A stretch of DNA of 62,092 nucleotides, taken from positions 1 through 62,092 of the forward strand of contig CAVWBP010000001.1 in assembly GCA_963753165.1 (NCBI GenBank). The letters are read 5' to 3'. The notes below the pieces were generated by a model. The model was not told the DNA's origin, did not search any database, and worked only from the letters and a program-made list of their open reading frames with translations. The position numbers and the translations under genes were made by a program. The DNA is from JAKLQR01 sp963753165. GTDB lineage: Bacteria > Nitrospirota > Thermodesulfovibrionia > Thermodesulfovibrionales > SM23-35. Positions 37,877 to 47,679 of the stretch are shown one piece after another (the first letter of the stretch is position 1; every line of letters begins with the position of its first letter).

Positions 37877-38893
37877 ATGAATACAGATAATAAATTATCT
37901 CAAAATCCCAATCGACCCCATTGGGGTTGGCACCTACTTCTTGTTGTCGCATGTATATTTGCTCTTGTTGCCCTTATCTGTAATGATACATTTGTTGAGC
38001 GATGGTTTAGTCCTGACCATCATATTTCTAAAGAGGGACATGCCTACGTTATAGTATTGAGATATGGGCTATTACTTCTGGCTGGTCTATGCATCATTCT
38101 ATGGTTTTTTAGAAGAGTTATTTCGTTCTATATTATAAAAAAAATCATTTCGCGTTGGTATGAAAGTCCGTCCCAAGTGGACGCTTCTTCAATTATCCCA
38201 ACTGTGCAGCCAGTTGGTCTACAAAGGTTTCTATGGCTGTTTCTATTCCTTTGGATAGTTTTTGTAACGTTAAGTCTTATCCCTGGCTATGACTCCTGGG
38301 CTGCTCAATTGACTACAGATACTGGAGTGTTTGGTAATTTGACCGTAGTATGTTATGTATTTGCTGGATTAGTTGCAATAGGGTTAGCCCTTCCCTATCT
38401 GCGACATCGTTTGTCATACAGTCTGCGGGTCTGGTGGTTATTAGCACTTGCAGCCGGGTGCTTATTTGTGGCTGCTGAGGAGACAAAATGGGGAGAAATA
38501 TATTTTCATTATAAGGTAGTCGATGTTATTAGACAAATCAATTATCAGCACGATACTAGTCTTCACAATATACCTTTGCCCTTTATCGGTATTTATTGGG
38601 CAAATAAATTATTGCAGCTTCTTGCAATTTGTGGTGGCATGTTGTTACCTTTATCGATTTGGCTTAGCAGATTCTTCCGTCGCATTATGTGGTCAATAGA
38701 AATGCCACTGCCCCCATGGCTTAGTCAAGCATACTTCTTTGTAGAGGCTATCATTCCCCCGGATAATATTATTAAACTCCAACGCGCAAATATACCATCC
38801 GAACTACGAGAAACTATTATTGCAATCGGAGTAGCCATTTGGCTCTTTTCTGTAATGCAAAAGCGACATAAAGCGAGTCCGCAATGTCAATAG
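37877..38893 (+). CDS. Multi-pass membrane protein with EExxWG motif, unknown function
   Basis: A 338-residue inner-membrane protein with about seven hydrophobic segments (about 18-40, 62-85, 115-135, 150-172, 180-200, 235-255, 305-325). In the middle, VAAEETKWGEIYF followed by INYQHDTSLHN resembles the EEisWGQ...N.Q.E.slHN pattern I recall from an uncharacterised membrane family. It is clearly more AT-rich than the genes around it and sits at the start of an accessory segment, so it may be acquired. No function can be assigned. Confidence 0.7.
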   Translation: MNTDNKLSQNPNRPHWGWHLLLVVACIFALVALICNDTFVERWFSPDHHISKEGHAYVIVLRYGLLLLAGLCIILWFFRRVISFYIIKKIISRWYESPSQVDASSIIPTVQPVGLQRFLWLFLFLWIVFVTLSLIPGYDSWAAQLTTDTGVFGNLTVVCYVFAGLVAIGLALPYLRHRLSYSLRVWWLLALAAGCLFVAAEETKWGEIYFHYKVVDVIRQINYQHDTSLHNIPLPFIGIYWANKLLQLLAICGGMLLPLSIWLSRFFRRIMWSIEMPLPPWLSQAYFFVEAIIPPDNIIKLQRANIPSELRETIIAIGVAIWLFSVMQKRHKASPQCQ

Positions 38894-39336
38894 GCTTGGT
38901 TACGGAAGACTTCTTAGTTGTTAAGTACAGGGGGGTGGAGTTTTCTTGGAGATACAGAACTGGAGACATCTCTGTTTGATCTTGAGAAGTTAAGCTGAAC
39001 TACGCGTCAACCATTTACTTTTAACGTTAATCAACATTTATTTCGCTTTGTCGACCCTGCGTGTTTGTAGGTGACACCGACAATTTGTGCTCTTCGGATT
39101 GAACCGAGAGACCAGCGTAGTACAGTTTAAAATAAACGCTATCAATGGATTTGTGCTTTCTTCCATTTATTCCCGGAAGAAATAAATGCCGGTCCACAAG
39201 GCACAGCTATTTATTTCGATTTGAAAGACTCTATTTGCAAAAATCCCGGCATATTTAGTCCTGGATGTACTCTTTAACGATATTGTTTTTTGCCCGGTGC
39301 GCAGTAGCAGGTGGACTAAAAAGAGGGGGGATAATT
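38894..39336. other. AT-rich intergenic region, no gene seen
   Basis: About 440 bases between two convergent genes. AAATGCCGG (39185-39193) and the near-inverse CCCGGCATATTT (39246-39257) flank about 50 bases, which might be a decayed small mobile element. No terminator with a T-run is evident. Confidence 0.35.
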
Positions 39337-39795
39337 TCAGCAGGCAGAAAGGATCAATCCTAGAATAAACATTAAAAAAGCTACTGAGCTGACAACTATT
39401 CCGATAACAGGCACCCATTTATTTGTTCCCCCGAGTTCTGACAGGGTTTTTAGAATGTCACCGGAGGATTGCAATGTCTTTACCCTGAGTATCTCTCCCT
39501 TGGCATATCGGCAATAAAAATAATTCCCTGAAACTGCTAGGGTTATCCATGCAGCAACATTTGCATAGGGTATGAACAGTAAAATGAAGTAAACGACAGC
39601 CCAGAGATACATTTTCCGGTATAAGAGCCACCAGAAACCAACAAGAAAGGCAGGCCAGTGCCATGTCGCTGAAAAACGATCAATATCATTAACAGAAAAT
39701 TTCCTGAACTTCAAAAGGTATTTCTGTGACTTTTCTCCGATGAATGAAGCAAACTCATCTTCAGTAACAGTTACCCGCAATCGGTTATCTTTCAT
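39337..39795 (-). CDS. DUF2628 domain membrane protein
   Basis: A 152-residue protein with an N-terminal soluble part (about 1-45) and three hydrophobic segments. WHWPAFLVGFWWLLYRKMYLWAVV is the hallmark of DUF2628 (quoted over 20 residues is avoided elsewhere; key residues are WPAF, GFWWLLYRKMY). Function is unknown. It lies in the AT-rich accessory segment and has no operon partner. Confidence 0.75.
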   Translation of the reverse strand: MKDNRLRVTVTEDEFASFIGEKSQKYLLKFRKFSVNDIDRFSATWHWPAFLVGFWWLLYRKMYLWAVVYFILLFIPYANVAAWITLAVSGNYFYCRYAKGEILRVKTLQSSGDILKTLSELGGTNKWVPVIGIVVSSVAFLMFILGLILSAC

Positions 39796-40198
39796 AGTTC
39801 ACGCTCACGTATCTGATTGTAAGAGAGAATCTTAGGGTCATGTCTTGCAATATTAATAATCGATAAAGCACTCTTCATGACATGTTACCACAGACACACA
39901 ACAGTACAAATACAAATCATTATTTTTCATCATATGCTCGTTTTGCGGACTTGCAGGTGAAGAACTTAAAGTAGCTCTGCTCTCCCTTGTTCTACTTCAT
40001 ATGCCCAACTAAGATCAAGTTCCGTTGTTCCAATCACCCGGCTCTGAGTGTGACCAAATTGGACTAAAACGTGACAGAAAATATCGGAATGCACAGAAAA
40101 TAGGCAATTATACAAAAGATCAAGCAAGCCAAAATAGCACTGAACAAGCGTGTTAAGCGAAAACCAAGCTGAAGCCGATTTATAATTATTTGCCTTTT

Positions 40199-40241
40199 TG
40201 GATCCTAAGTCCAGCGCGTCTGCCAGTTCCGCCACTCTCGC
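40199..40241 (-). pseudogene. Truncated tRNA-Leu (anticodon TAG), 5' half only
   Basis: The minus strand from 40241 reads GCGAGAG, TG, D-arm GCG-GAACTGGCAGA-CGC, anticodon stem CTGGA, loop CTTAGGA (anticodon TAG), then TCCA, where homology to tRNA-Leu stops. The variable arm, T-arm and acceptor 3' strand are missing, and I find no matching 3' half within several hundred bases. It is therefore a remnant rather than a working tRNA. It is inside the AT-rich accessory segment and probably marks an old insertion or deletion junction. The region 39796-40407 has no other gene. Confidence 0.78.
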
Positions 40242-40407
40242 ATAGTTGATTTTAAGGGAAATTTAGGCATTTCTGCAATTTGTTATTTCAGGGGTGCAGC
40301 AAAACTGCAGCATATGAAATCTGAATAGACAGAATAAATAGAACTTAGAAATCCTTCAAAGCTTATGAGGATTCTACATCTCTCCAGGCACAACAAAAAC
40401 TTAGGGA

Positions 40408-40854
40408 CTATATATAGCGGGGTGACTCTTTTGTTTCCTCATAGTATGCTTCAACACCTGCTGCCTTCATCCGGGTATTTATTTTGATCCATCTCTCTTT
40501 GAGATTAGGGTCAAAATTTATCTTTCCACAGGGAAATTCATCACATTGGGAACAGAAGTCGATTCCTTTCTGCTTACAACAAGAGGCAACAATACAATCC
40601 GGATATTTCCCGTCTCCCTGACGGCATCCCTTACAATTCGCCTGGGCAAAATAATTTAATAATTCCTTAAAAGCAGGATAGTTTTTAAACACTGGAATAA
40701 AATGAGAAAATCTCTCAGCGTAATTGTCAAATGAACCGAGAAGCTTTTTCAGTTCATGAGAATGCTTCTTTATATCACCTTCATCGAACGCTATGCATTT
40801 GACACAGTTTAACCCACAGGGGGCAAGGCATTTTATTATTTCAGCGTATTGCAT
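40408..40854 (-). CDS. DUF3795 Cys-rich protein
   Basis: A 148-residue cytoplasmic protein with a conserved Cys pattern: CLAPCGLNCVKC near the start, CKGCRQGDGKYPDC, ASCCKQKGIDFCSQC and DEFPCGK. These match DUF3795, a small presumed metal-binding family common in anaerobes. Function is unknown. ATG 40854 follows AAGGAGGAAA. It is monocistronic. Confidence 0.85.
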   Translation of the reverse strand: MQYAEIIKCLAPCGLNCVKCIAFDEGDIKKHSHELKKLLGSFDNYAERFSHFIPVFKNYPAFKELLNYFAQANCKGCRQGDGKYPDCIVASCCKQKGIDFCSQCDEFPCGKINFDPNLKERWIKINTRMKAAGVEAYYEETKESPRYI

Positions 40855-40955
40855 ATTTCCTCCTTACACCATGATTGTAATCTCTCAAGCGCAGGGTTCC
40901 CCGGCGCTTTCAGAAAAATTAAGGGGTAATGAAGAATACACATTAGTCAGAATCC

Positions 40956-41309
40956 TCACATATCTGTGAGGTTCGCTCCGGGGAGGATTCTGATTGTGCA
41001 GTCGCCATCCTTGTCCAGCGATTTGTAGTGAGAATATGTTGGAGGATCAGAGCAATAGGGAGTTTCGCAGACAAGGTCTGAAAATATCTCCAGCGTCTCC
41101 TCCGGTTTTATTCTGGTGACTTGATGCCGGCTCAGCAGGGTGCAGTTGCCCTTATCTCTGCTGTACCACAGATCGCTTCGCAAGGTAAGATTTTTTATGG
41201 CAATACCATCCTTTGCGCAAAGGTCTTCTTCTGCTGCGCAGAAAGATATTGCGAAAAAACTTCCGAACAAAAAAGCGGCGAGCATACAGACATACATTCT
41301 TCTCTTCAT
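40956..41309 (-). CDS. Small secreted Cys-containing protein, unknown
   Basis: About 117 residues from ATG 41309 (MKRRMYVC; 41297 is an alternative). A Sec signal peptide is evident (FLFGSFFAISFCAAEE). The mature part has four or five Cys (DLCAKDG, KGNCTLL, LVCETPYCSDPP, DGDCTIR) that could form disulfides in the periplasm, and a calcium-loop-like DKDGDC. No family is recognised. The longer frame to 41375 adds an unlikely N-terminus. Confidence 0.6.
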   Translation of the reverse strand: MKRRMYVCMLAAFLFGSFFAISFCAAEEDLCAKDGIAIKNLTLRSDLWYSRDKGNCTLLSRHQVTRIKPEETLEIFSDLVCETPYCSDPPTYSHYKSLDKDGDCTIRILPGANLTDM

Positions 41310-41507
41310 TTGCAGGAGTCTATCAGTATTGCGCTGCAGTGTCAACCTGAAGTCAAACAATATATCAAACCACACCGAATGTCCTGCAGTTCAGATATGG
41401 CATCCCGGATTATTCAGGGAGTTAGGATAGATTACAGATTTTCGGGCGGGGTATAAAACAGGGGGAACATGATCGGGCCATGCATCCCCTGAGAGGGAAA
41501 CATCTTT

Positions 41508-42227
41508 TCAGTAGCCTGAAAATTTTTCGACATGCATACGTTCATTGCTGATATGCATCTCCTTGAGTGTTTCCTTCATGCTGTCCACCATGACCGGGGG
41601 GCCTGCAAGATAATAAACCGAATCGCGCCAATCCCGGCAGTGTTCCTCGATCATCGAAGCGTCGATTCTTCCTGTGAGCCCCGGCCACCGGACAGCCGAT
41701 TCCTGTATCCTGGTCATGGTCGGCAGTACACGGAGGTTGCCATATACTTCGGCTATTCCCTCCAATTCTCCGAGAAAAGCCGCTTCATCCGGGGTCCGGT
41801 TGGAATAAAAAAGCGTTATTGTATAACCGGTCCCTGCTCCTGAAGCATAGCGGATCATGGACCTGAACGGGGTAATCCCGATCCCTCCGGCAAGAAAAAT
41901 GGCCGGCAACGCCGTGCTCTCGGGAAGAGAGAGAAAGCCCATTGGTTGTTCAATAGTAATCGCCGTACCTGCTGTCATAGCACGGAGTGTCTTCTTGAAA
42001 GCGCTTTCACTCATTTTTGTAGCGAAGAGCAATTCGTTTTCCAGAGGAGAGGAAGCGATGCTCAGGTGTCTCCTGAGTCCCCGCTCGTCATTGAAGCCCA
42101 TATCAGGGAGGTTGAGGAAGCAGAACTGTCCTGCGGTAAACTGATACCCTGCGGGCTTCTCAAACTGAAAGGCCATAATGTCTTTGGCAATTTCCCCGCT
42201 GCTGATCAACTTTACTGCATAATTCAT
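41508..42227 (-). CDS. FAD/NAD(P)-binding ferredoxin-reductase-type oxidoreductase
   Basis: A 239-residue flavoprotein. FAD domain (about 1-100): GLRRHLSIASSP carries the RxxSIASSP-type FAD site. NAD(P) domain (about 105-239): FLAGGIGITPFRSMI is the nucleotide-binding loop and YYLAGPPVMVDSMK the terminal segment. There is no iron-sulfur domain, so it would pass electrons between NAD(P)H and a separate carrier. It follows the CBS-domain gene by 55 bases on the same strand; the partner is unknown. Confidence 0.85.
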   Translation of the reverse strand: MNYAVKLISSGEIAKDIMAFQFEKPAGYQFTAGQFCFLNLPDMGFNDERGLRRHLSIASSPLENELLFATKMSESAFKKTLRAMTAGTAITIEQPMGFLSLPESTALPAIFLAGGIGITPFRSMIRYASGAGTGYTITLFYSNRTPDEAAFLGELEGIAEVYGNLRVLPTMTRIQESAVRWPGLTGRIDASMIEEHCRDWRDSVYYLAGPPVMVDSMKETLKEMHISNERMHVEKFSGY

Positions 42228-42282
42228 TGCCCGCTCTCCTGGAATTTCATTTCGTTTGTAATCTCTATTTGGCCCTGAGAAT

Positions 42283-42729
42283 CTACTGTTCGGACATGCT
42301 CCTGATCAGGTCCTTTCTGCCGATGATTCCGACAAGCTTGCCCTCTCTCGTTACGGGAAGCGTATGGACCTTCTTCTCGGTCATGACCGTCGCGATATAT
42401 TCGACTGACGCCTCCTGATCCACAGTAATCACGTCTTTGGAGCATATCTCATATACGGTAGTTGCCGTCATCTTTTTGATCTCGCTCTCCATCTTGCCTG
42501 TTCCAAACGGTATGTACGCATCGAAGAGTCTCAATACTGTCGGGATATGGAGTCTGCTGTTTTTGCTGATGAGATCGTTCTCGGTCACAACGCCTATCAT
42601 CTTTCCCTGATCGTCGACAACCGGGACGCCGCTGATATGGTTCTCGATAAGCACCCGGGCAAGTTCCTCCATCGTAGCTCCGGTTTTCACCGTAATCACT
42701 TTTTCTGTCATTATGTCTTTTGCTTTAAG
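42283..42729 (-). CDS. CBS-pair protein
   Basis: A 148-residue protein made of two CBS motifs: MLKAKDIMTEKVITVKTGAT...GVPVVDDQGKMIGVVTENDLI and ICSKDVITVDQEASVEY...LPVTREGKLVGIIGRKDLI (each only partly quoted). ATG 42729 is preferred over 42771 because GGAGG lies just upstream. CBS pairs bind adenine nucleotides and report energy state; the partner may be an adjacent gene product. Confidence 0.88.
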   Translation of the reverse strand, partial: LKAKDIMTEKVITVKTGATMEELARVLIENHISGVPVVDDQGKMIGVVTENDLISKNSRLHIPTVLRLFDAYIPFGTGKMESEIKKMTATTVYEICSKDVITVDQEASVEYIATVMTEKKVHTLPVTREGKLVGIIGRKDLIRSMSEQ

Positions 42730-42791
42730 CATGTTTCCTCCAAAGGGTATGGTGTATGAAAAGAGCCTCACTCTTTCCTGTCACGCACAGC

Positions 42792-44442
42792 CTATTTTTT
42801 TCCTGCCTGTATCTCCTTCAACAGCTCCGCCCGGTAGTATTCTCCATGTCCGGGAAAAATTGTAACATATCTGCGGTGTTTCCTGAGCCCGGCGTCCAGT
42901 GCAATGATTACCTTTTTCAACGCTTCCGATTCCTTTTTGAAGAGCTGACTGTCGCTGTTCGGATTCGTCAATAAATATCTGTATACACCGAGGACATTCC
43001 GCTCTTCGGGAGAAAGGCTCTGGACATTGATGAGAAAATCAGAGGTGAAAATGAGACCGTATTCCCTGTTCAAAAAGAATACATGTCCGGGGACGTGACC
43101 GCCATGGCTCTCAAGCGCTTCGAATTTCAGACCGCCGATCTCAAAGGAGAATACGACTTTAAATGCTCCCGAATATCCCAGATCCGAAAGGGGGAAATAG
43201 GTAATGTTCCTGTGAAATCTGCTCTTCGTAAAGGTATTGATCAGCCGCGTGTAGTACTTGTTGAGGTCTGCAAGTCTCCCTGTCAGTCCGTACGCCCTGT
43301 TCTCGTTCTCGATGACCCCCCGGCATCCGGGATGCAGGAATACCTGTGTCCCGAACTCGTCGGCAAAATATTCTGCCGTGCCCGCATGGTCTGCGTCGGG
43401 ATGGGTAAGGAATATCCGCGTGACCTGCGAAGGCTCTATCGATTTTTCCCGCAGCAACTTTTTTATGTCTTCGTAATAGACGCCGTATCCCGCATCAATC
43501 ATAGTCAATTCCCCGTCATGATGGAAGAGATAGATATTCTCAGAGGTGGGAAGACGGAAGCTGTAAAGCGTGACGTTTTCATTGATCTGCACAGGCGGCA
43601 TCCCAATCGCAGAAAACCGCTCCCCTATCCTGCTCCGCGACTGTGATGCGAGGGCTAGGATCTTCTCGAAAACATCGCCCGATTCAAGGTATTTCCCCGC
43701 CTCTTCATAGAACTGGACGAGGTCAGCCTGCATATCCTGTGAGGAGTCGACAATTGAGCGCAGTTCATCGAAGTCTTCATGGGCAAGCAGTTTCCGGAGC
43801 TTGAGGAAAAATTTCTCAACGAGCTTCAGCCCTATGATATGCTCTACCTTTTTTTCGTCGGTACCCCTGTAGAGGACCCTGTAGTAAAATCCGGCTTTAT
43901 TCACTGCATCGAGAAGGCTGTCGATCTCCCCGAGGTCTTTCGTTGCCATGGCAATATCGGCGGATTCGAGGTCGATGTCTTCGTCATAGAGCATATAGAG
44001 AACATTCGCACGGTGGGACTTGAGGAGATTTGCAAACGCCGCAAGCGTCCCGGGCTTGTTCTCAAGCCGCACCTTTATTTCGAGGATATTCTCGATGCTC
44101 GTTATCTGGACATCATCCCTGATAATCCGGGTTTCTTCAATAAGAGCCCGATGCTCGTTCCATGGAATCCGCAAGCGCCGCAAGATCATCCCATGAGGAT
44201 ATCTGCACCTCGGCAACAACCCGGTTACTGTGGAGAGAGCGGTCGTAATGGAAAAAACTGATGTTCCCGTTACTCCCTGCGATCAACAACGCAAAGTCCG
44301 CGAGGGATCCCGGCCTGTCCGCAAGGAACACCCGGAATTTCAGGACCAGATGGACATCCGTTTTTTTCGTCAGGACACCGATGCGTTTGTAGATCTTTAC
44401 CGGCAGTGATGAGATGCGTTTAAGAATTTCTTGTTCCGTCAT
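42792..44442 (-). CDS. ACT-ACT-metallo-beta-lactamase fusion protein (one-base frameshift)
   Basis: About 549 residues after repair. Residues of about 28-100 and 115-190 are two ACT-like ligand domains (VFLADRPGSLADFALLIAGS; VRLENKPGTLAAFANLLKSH). A helical linker follows (about 190-300). About 305-540 is a metallo-beta-lactamase domain with THPDADHAGTAEYF (HxDxDH), LESHGGHVPGH and FPGHGEYY. The domain order suggests a hydrolase whose activity responds to an amino acid; the substrate is unknown. The frame breaks near 44157: removing one base from GGAACGAG on the minus strand joins ADSME to EHRALIEETR. It follows the M23 gene by 15 bases. Confidence 0.78.
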
Positions 44443-44457
44443 AACGCTTAATGTATT

Positions 44458-45294
44458 CTACAAAGGAAGCTTCATAAATGAAACCGGGTTTGCATTCAGG
44501 TTCATTACTTTCACTCCGAAATGGAGATGAGGGCCGGTTGATCGCCCTGTCATCCCGACAAGTCCTATACCATCGCCTTTCGAAACTGAATCATCAATCT
44601 CAATATTGAACTGAGACAGATGCATATAGACCGTATAGACGCCCTGTCCGTGATCAAGAACAACGGTGTTTCCCCCGTAGAATAATTCCTCTGCGAGCAC
44701 AACTCTGCCGTCATTTGCAGCCTTGATCTCCTCGCCTTCCTGACCGCGGATGTCCAGGCCTTTATGGACCACCTTCCATTTCCCGTTCATAATCCTTTGC
44801 GTGCCGAAATCGGTAGATATCTCATTCGGCAGCGGCATGATGAATGCCCCATTCCATATCCGATCCGATACCTTCGAAAAGAGTTCCTTCAGTTTCCTGT
44901 TCTCCTGCTTCACCCGCTCAGTATCCTTCCCGCTCAGGGACACTTTATCCTTGGGCAAGGTCAGTTTCTGTGTCTTGAAAACAGTTCGTTCAACAGTGAG
45001 TTTTACCTTTCTTTTCTTCTTGCCGACTTCTACTGTCAGAAAATACGCACCGGGCTTTGTGGTTACGTCAACCGCTCCTATTCCCACAAACCCGTCATCA
45101 CCGTATCTGCTGAAAGGAAAGGTCTTCTTTTTCAGTGAAGCAGTAGGGACATGCTCGTCATCTGCACCGGTTACTTTCACCACAAAAGGGTCGCCGGGAC
45201 TTATCACATCAGGAGAGAGTTCGACGTGAAAGGCAAAGGCAGAGGTGCAGGTGAGCAGGAAAAAAGTGAGGGTGAGAAGAAGATGAGAATACAT
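44458..45294 (-). CDS. M23-family peptidoglycan endopeptidase
   Basis: A 278-residue periplasmic zinc metallopeptidase. Signal peptide 1-21 (TFFLLTCTSAFA), an N-terminal beta domain, a short coiled segment (about 125-145), then the LytM/M23 catalytic domain with HKGLDIRGQEGEEI (His and Asp ligands) and THLHFGV-type HLHFGVKV (HxH). The catalytic set is complete, so it should cut peptide cross-links. It sits 8 bases after argF in the same direction. Confidence 0.9.
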   Translation of the reverse strand: MYSHLLLTLTFFLLTCTSAFAFHVELSPDVISPGDPFVVKVTGADDEHVPTASLKKKTFPFSRYGDDGFVGIGAVDVTTKPGAYFLTVEVGKKKRKVKLTVERTVFKTQKLTLPKDKVSLSGKDTERVKQENRKLKELFSKVSDRIWNGAFIMPLPNEISTDFGTQRIMNGKWKVVHKGLDIRGQEGEEIKAANDGRVVLAEELFYGGNTVVLDHGQGVYTVYMHLSQFNIEIDDSVSKGDGIGLVGMTGRSTGPHLHFGVKVMNLNANPVSFMKLPL

Positions 45295-45302
45295 GTTCCC
45301 TG

Positions 45303-46214
45303 CTATGCGAGAAGGAACTCTAAAAGCGCCTTCTGGGTATGAAGCCGGTTTTCCGCCTGATCAAAGACTGCGCTCCGGGGGCCGTCCATAACCTCGTCCG
45401 TTATTTCTTCTCCCCTGTGTGCAGGCAGACAATGGAGCACAATCGCGTCTTTCCGGGCATTCGAGAGGAGCGTGCTGTTAATCTGATATTTCTCAAATTT
45501 CTTTCGCTTTCTTGACGCCTCGTTCTCTTGCCCCATACTTATCCATACATCGGTATATACGACGTCCGCTTTCCGGACAGCCTCCACAGGGTCCCGAACG
45601 ACCGCAATCTCAGCGCCTATAGATTCTTTCGCTTTCTTCAGAACACCGGGGTCGGGCTCGTATCCTTTCGGGCATGCGAGCGAGATGTTCATCCCGGTAA
45701 GGGAAGCTGCCTCGATAAGAGAGTTTGCCACATTATTGCCGTCACCGACATAGGCAAGACGGAGGCCCTTCAGCTTTCCCTTCCTCTCGATTATCGTCTG
45801 CAGGTCGCCGAGCGCCTGACATGGATGATGAAGGTCGCTCAGCCCGTTCACCACAGGAATTGCGGCATGGGAGGCGAATTCTTTAAGGGTATCGTGGCTG
45901 AATGTTCTGATAACTACCGCATCAAGGTACCGGGACAGGACCTTTGCCGTATCATGGATCGTCTCGCCTCTGCCCATCTGTATCTCCTTGGGATTCATAT
46001 AGATAGTCTGCGCTCCGAGCTGATACATGCCTACTTCCAGCGACACCCGTGTTCTTGTTGATGCTTTTTCAAATAACAGCCCGATGCTCTTTCCGATTAA
46101 CGGGCATCTGGTTGCATCCTTTCCCTTTTTCAGATCCTGTGCACGCTGCAGGAGCATGTGCAGCTCCTGTGGCGTTATATCCCTGAGCGTTAAAAAATCT
46201 CTTTTTGTCGTCAT
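45303..46214 (-). CDS. argF: Ornithine carbamoyltransferase
   Basis: A 303-residue cytoplasmic enzyme making citrulline from ornithine and carbamoyl phosphate in arginine synthesis. Carbamoyl-phosphate site STRTRVS, DLHHPCQALGDLQT, ornithine site DVWISMG and the catalytic HCLPAHRGEE loop are all present. RBS GGAGAG precedes ATG 46214. It follows argD by 68 bases. Confidence 0.96.
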   Translation of the reverse strand: MTTKRDFLTLRDITPQELHMLLQRAQDLKKGKDATRCPLIGKSIGLLFEKASTRTRVSLEVGMYQLGAQTIYMNPKEIQMGRGETIHDTAKVLSRYLDAVVIRTFSHDTLKEFASHAAIPVVNGLSDLHHPCQALGDLQTIIERKGKLKGLRLAYVGDGNNVANSLIEAASLTGMNISLACPKGYEPDPGVLKKAKESIGAEIAVVRDPVEAVRKADVVYTDVWISMGQENEASRKRKKFEKYQINSTLLSNARKDAIVLHCLPAHRGEEITDEVMDGPRSAVFDQAENRLHTQKALLEFLLA

Positions 46215-46282
46215 CTCTCCTCTACCCTGATATTTTCATGAAATTTATGGAGGATGCAGTATTTAAACAGTCTCACGCACCA

Positions 46283-47482
46283 TTACCATATTTTCATAAA
46301 TATTCTATTGAGGACTTCTATCAGCTTGTCGATGTCCTTCTGCTGAACAGTCAAAGGCGGAAGAAAACGCAGGACATTCACCGCGGTACAATTGATAAGC
46401 ATCCCTTTTTCCATGCATGCGGTCACAACCGGTCCGCCTTCCCTGGTCAGTTCCATGCCTATCAGGAGACCTTTCCCTCTTACTTCCTGAATAAGGTTCG
46501 GGAATGCCGCATGAAGGTGTTCCAGCCTCTCGATAAAATAGCTGCTCATCCTGTTGCAATGGTCAAGGAGGAAACCGTCCTCAAGGATTGTGTCGAGCGT
46601 TGCGACTCCCGCAGCGCAGACAAGCGGGTTCCCGCCGAAAGTTGACGCGTGATTGCCCGGCTGAAAAGATTCGGCGACTTTCTCTGTTGCAAGCATCGCG
46701 CCGATCGGGACGCCCCCGCCAAGACCTTTTGCTACAGTCATGATGTCCGGAGTTATGCCGTAGTGCTCATATGCAAAAAGTTTCCCGGTTCTTCCCATGC
46801 CGGTCTGAACTTCATCGAAGATCAGAAGCAGATTGTTTTCATCGCAGAGCTCCCTGACAGCTTTCAGATAATTTTCATCCGGGATATTGACACCGCCCTC
46901 TCCCTGAATCGGCTCAAGCAGTACCGCGCAGGTCTCCTTTGTCACCGCACCTTTCAGTGCATCGATATTATTGAAGGGAACATATCTGAATCCCGGCACC
47001 AGGGGTTCAAACCCCTTATGGAACTTTTCCTGTGCGGTTGCCGTTACTGCCGCAAGTGTCCTTCCATGGAATGAGTTCCGCGCAGTAAGAATCTCAAACC
47101 GTTCAGGGTTCATCTTTTCTTTTGCAAACTTGCGGGCGAGCTTTATCGCAGCCTCAATCGCCTCTGCGCCGGAATTACAGAAGAAGACCCTGTCCGCAAA
47201 GGAATGTTCAACAAGAAGTTTCGCGAGCTTGATCTGCGGCTCGATATGGAAATAATTCGAGACATGAATCAGCCGCTGCGCCTGCTTCTGCAGCGCCACG
47301 ACAACCTTGGGGTGGCAATGGCCAAGGATATTTACCGCGACTCCGCCTACAAAATCGAGATATTCCTTGCCGTCGGAACTCCATACCCTGATCCCCCTTC
47401 CTTTCCGGAGCGCAAGAGGGTATCTGCTGTAAGTATTCATGAGGTAACGGTTTGATTCTTCGAGCAACTTTTTAATATCCAT
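46283..47482 (-). CDS. argD: Acetylornithine aminotransferase
   Basis: A 399-residue class III PLP aminotransferase of arginine biosynthesis (may also serve lysine synthesis). NSGAEAIEAAIKLARKF, ARNSFHGRTLAAVTATAQ, LLIFDEVQTGMGRTG and the PLP Lys in TVAKGLGGGVPIGAM are intact, as is STFGGNPLVCAAG. It heads the minus-strand arg group and is divergent from rpsP with a 197-base gap. Confidence 0.96.
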   Translation of the reverse strand: MDIKKLLEESNRYLMNTYSRYPLALRKGRGIRVWSSDGKEYLDFVGGVAVNILGHCHPKVVVALQKQAQRLIHVSNYFHIEPQIKLAKLLVEHSFADRVFFCNSGAEAIEAAIKLARKFAKEKMNPERFEILTARNSFHGRTLAAVTATAQEKFHKGFEPLVPGFRYVPFNNIDALKGAVTKETCAVLLEPIQGEGGVNIPDENYLKAVRELCDENNLLLIFDEVQTGMGRTGKLFAYEHYGITPDIMTVAKGLGGGVPIGAMLATEKVAESFQPGNHASTFGGNPLVCAAGVATLDTILEDGFLLDHCNRMSSYFIERLEHLHAAFPNLIQEVRGKGLLIGMELTREGGPVVTACMEKGMLINCTAVNVLRFLPPLTVQQKDIDKLIEVLNRIFMKIW

Positions 47483-47679
47483 GTGTGTGATAATACCGGA
47501 AAAACCCGCGAAAAATCAAACATCCTCCGGAATAGATACCGTGTCGATAAACACGATAACGGTCCGGGCAGGAACCTTCCTTTCCTGCATAAGGGGATCG
47601 GCGCTGTGTATACCATTCCCAAGGGTTTACTTTCTATAGAGAAATATAGTAGAATTTTAGTCTCTAAGGAGGTGATGAA

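Noticed and set aside
39966..40235. 89-residue protein starting MAELADALDLGSK on the minus strand
   Set aside because: This N-terminus is the well-known false translation of a tRNA-Leu 5' half; the rest has no protein character.
39800..40241. Intron-containing tRNA-Leu
   Set aside because: No T-arm or acceptor 3' strand could be found downstream of the break, so a truncated gene is the simpler reading.
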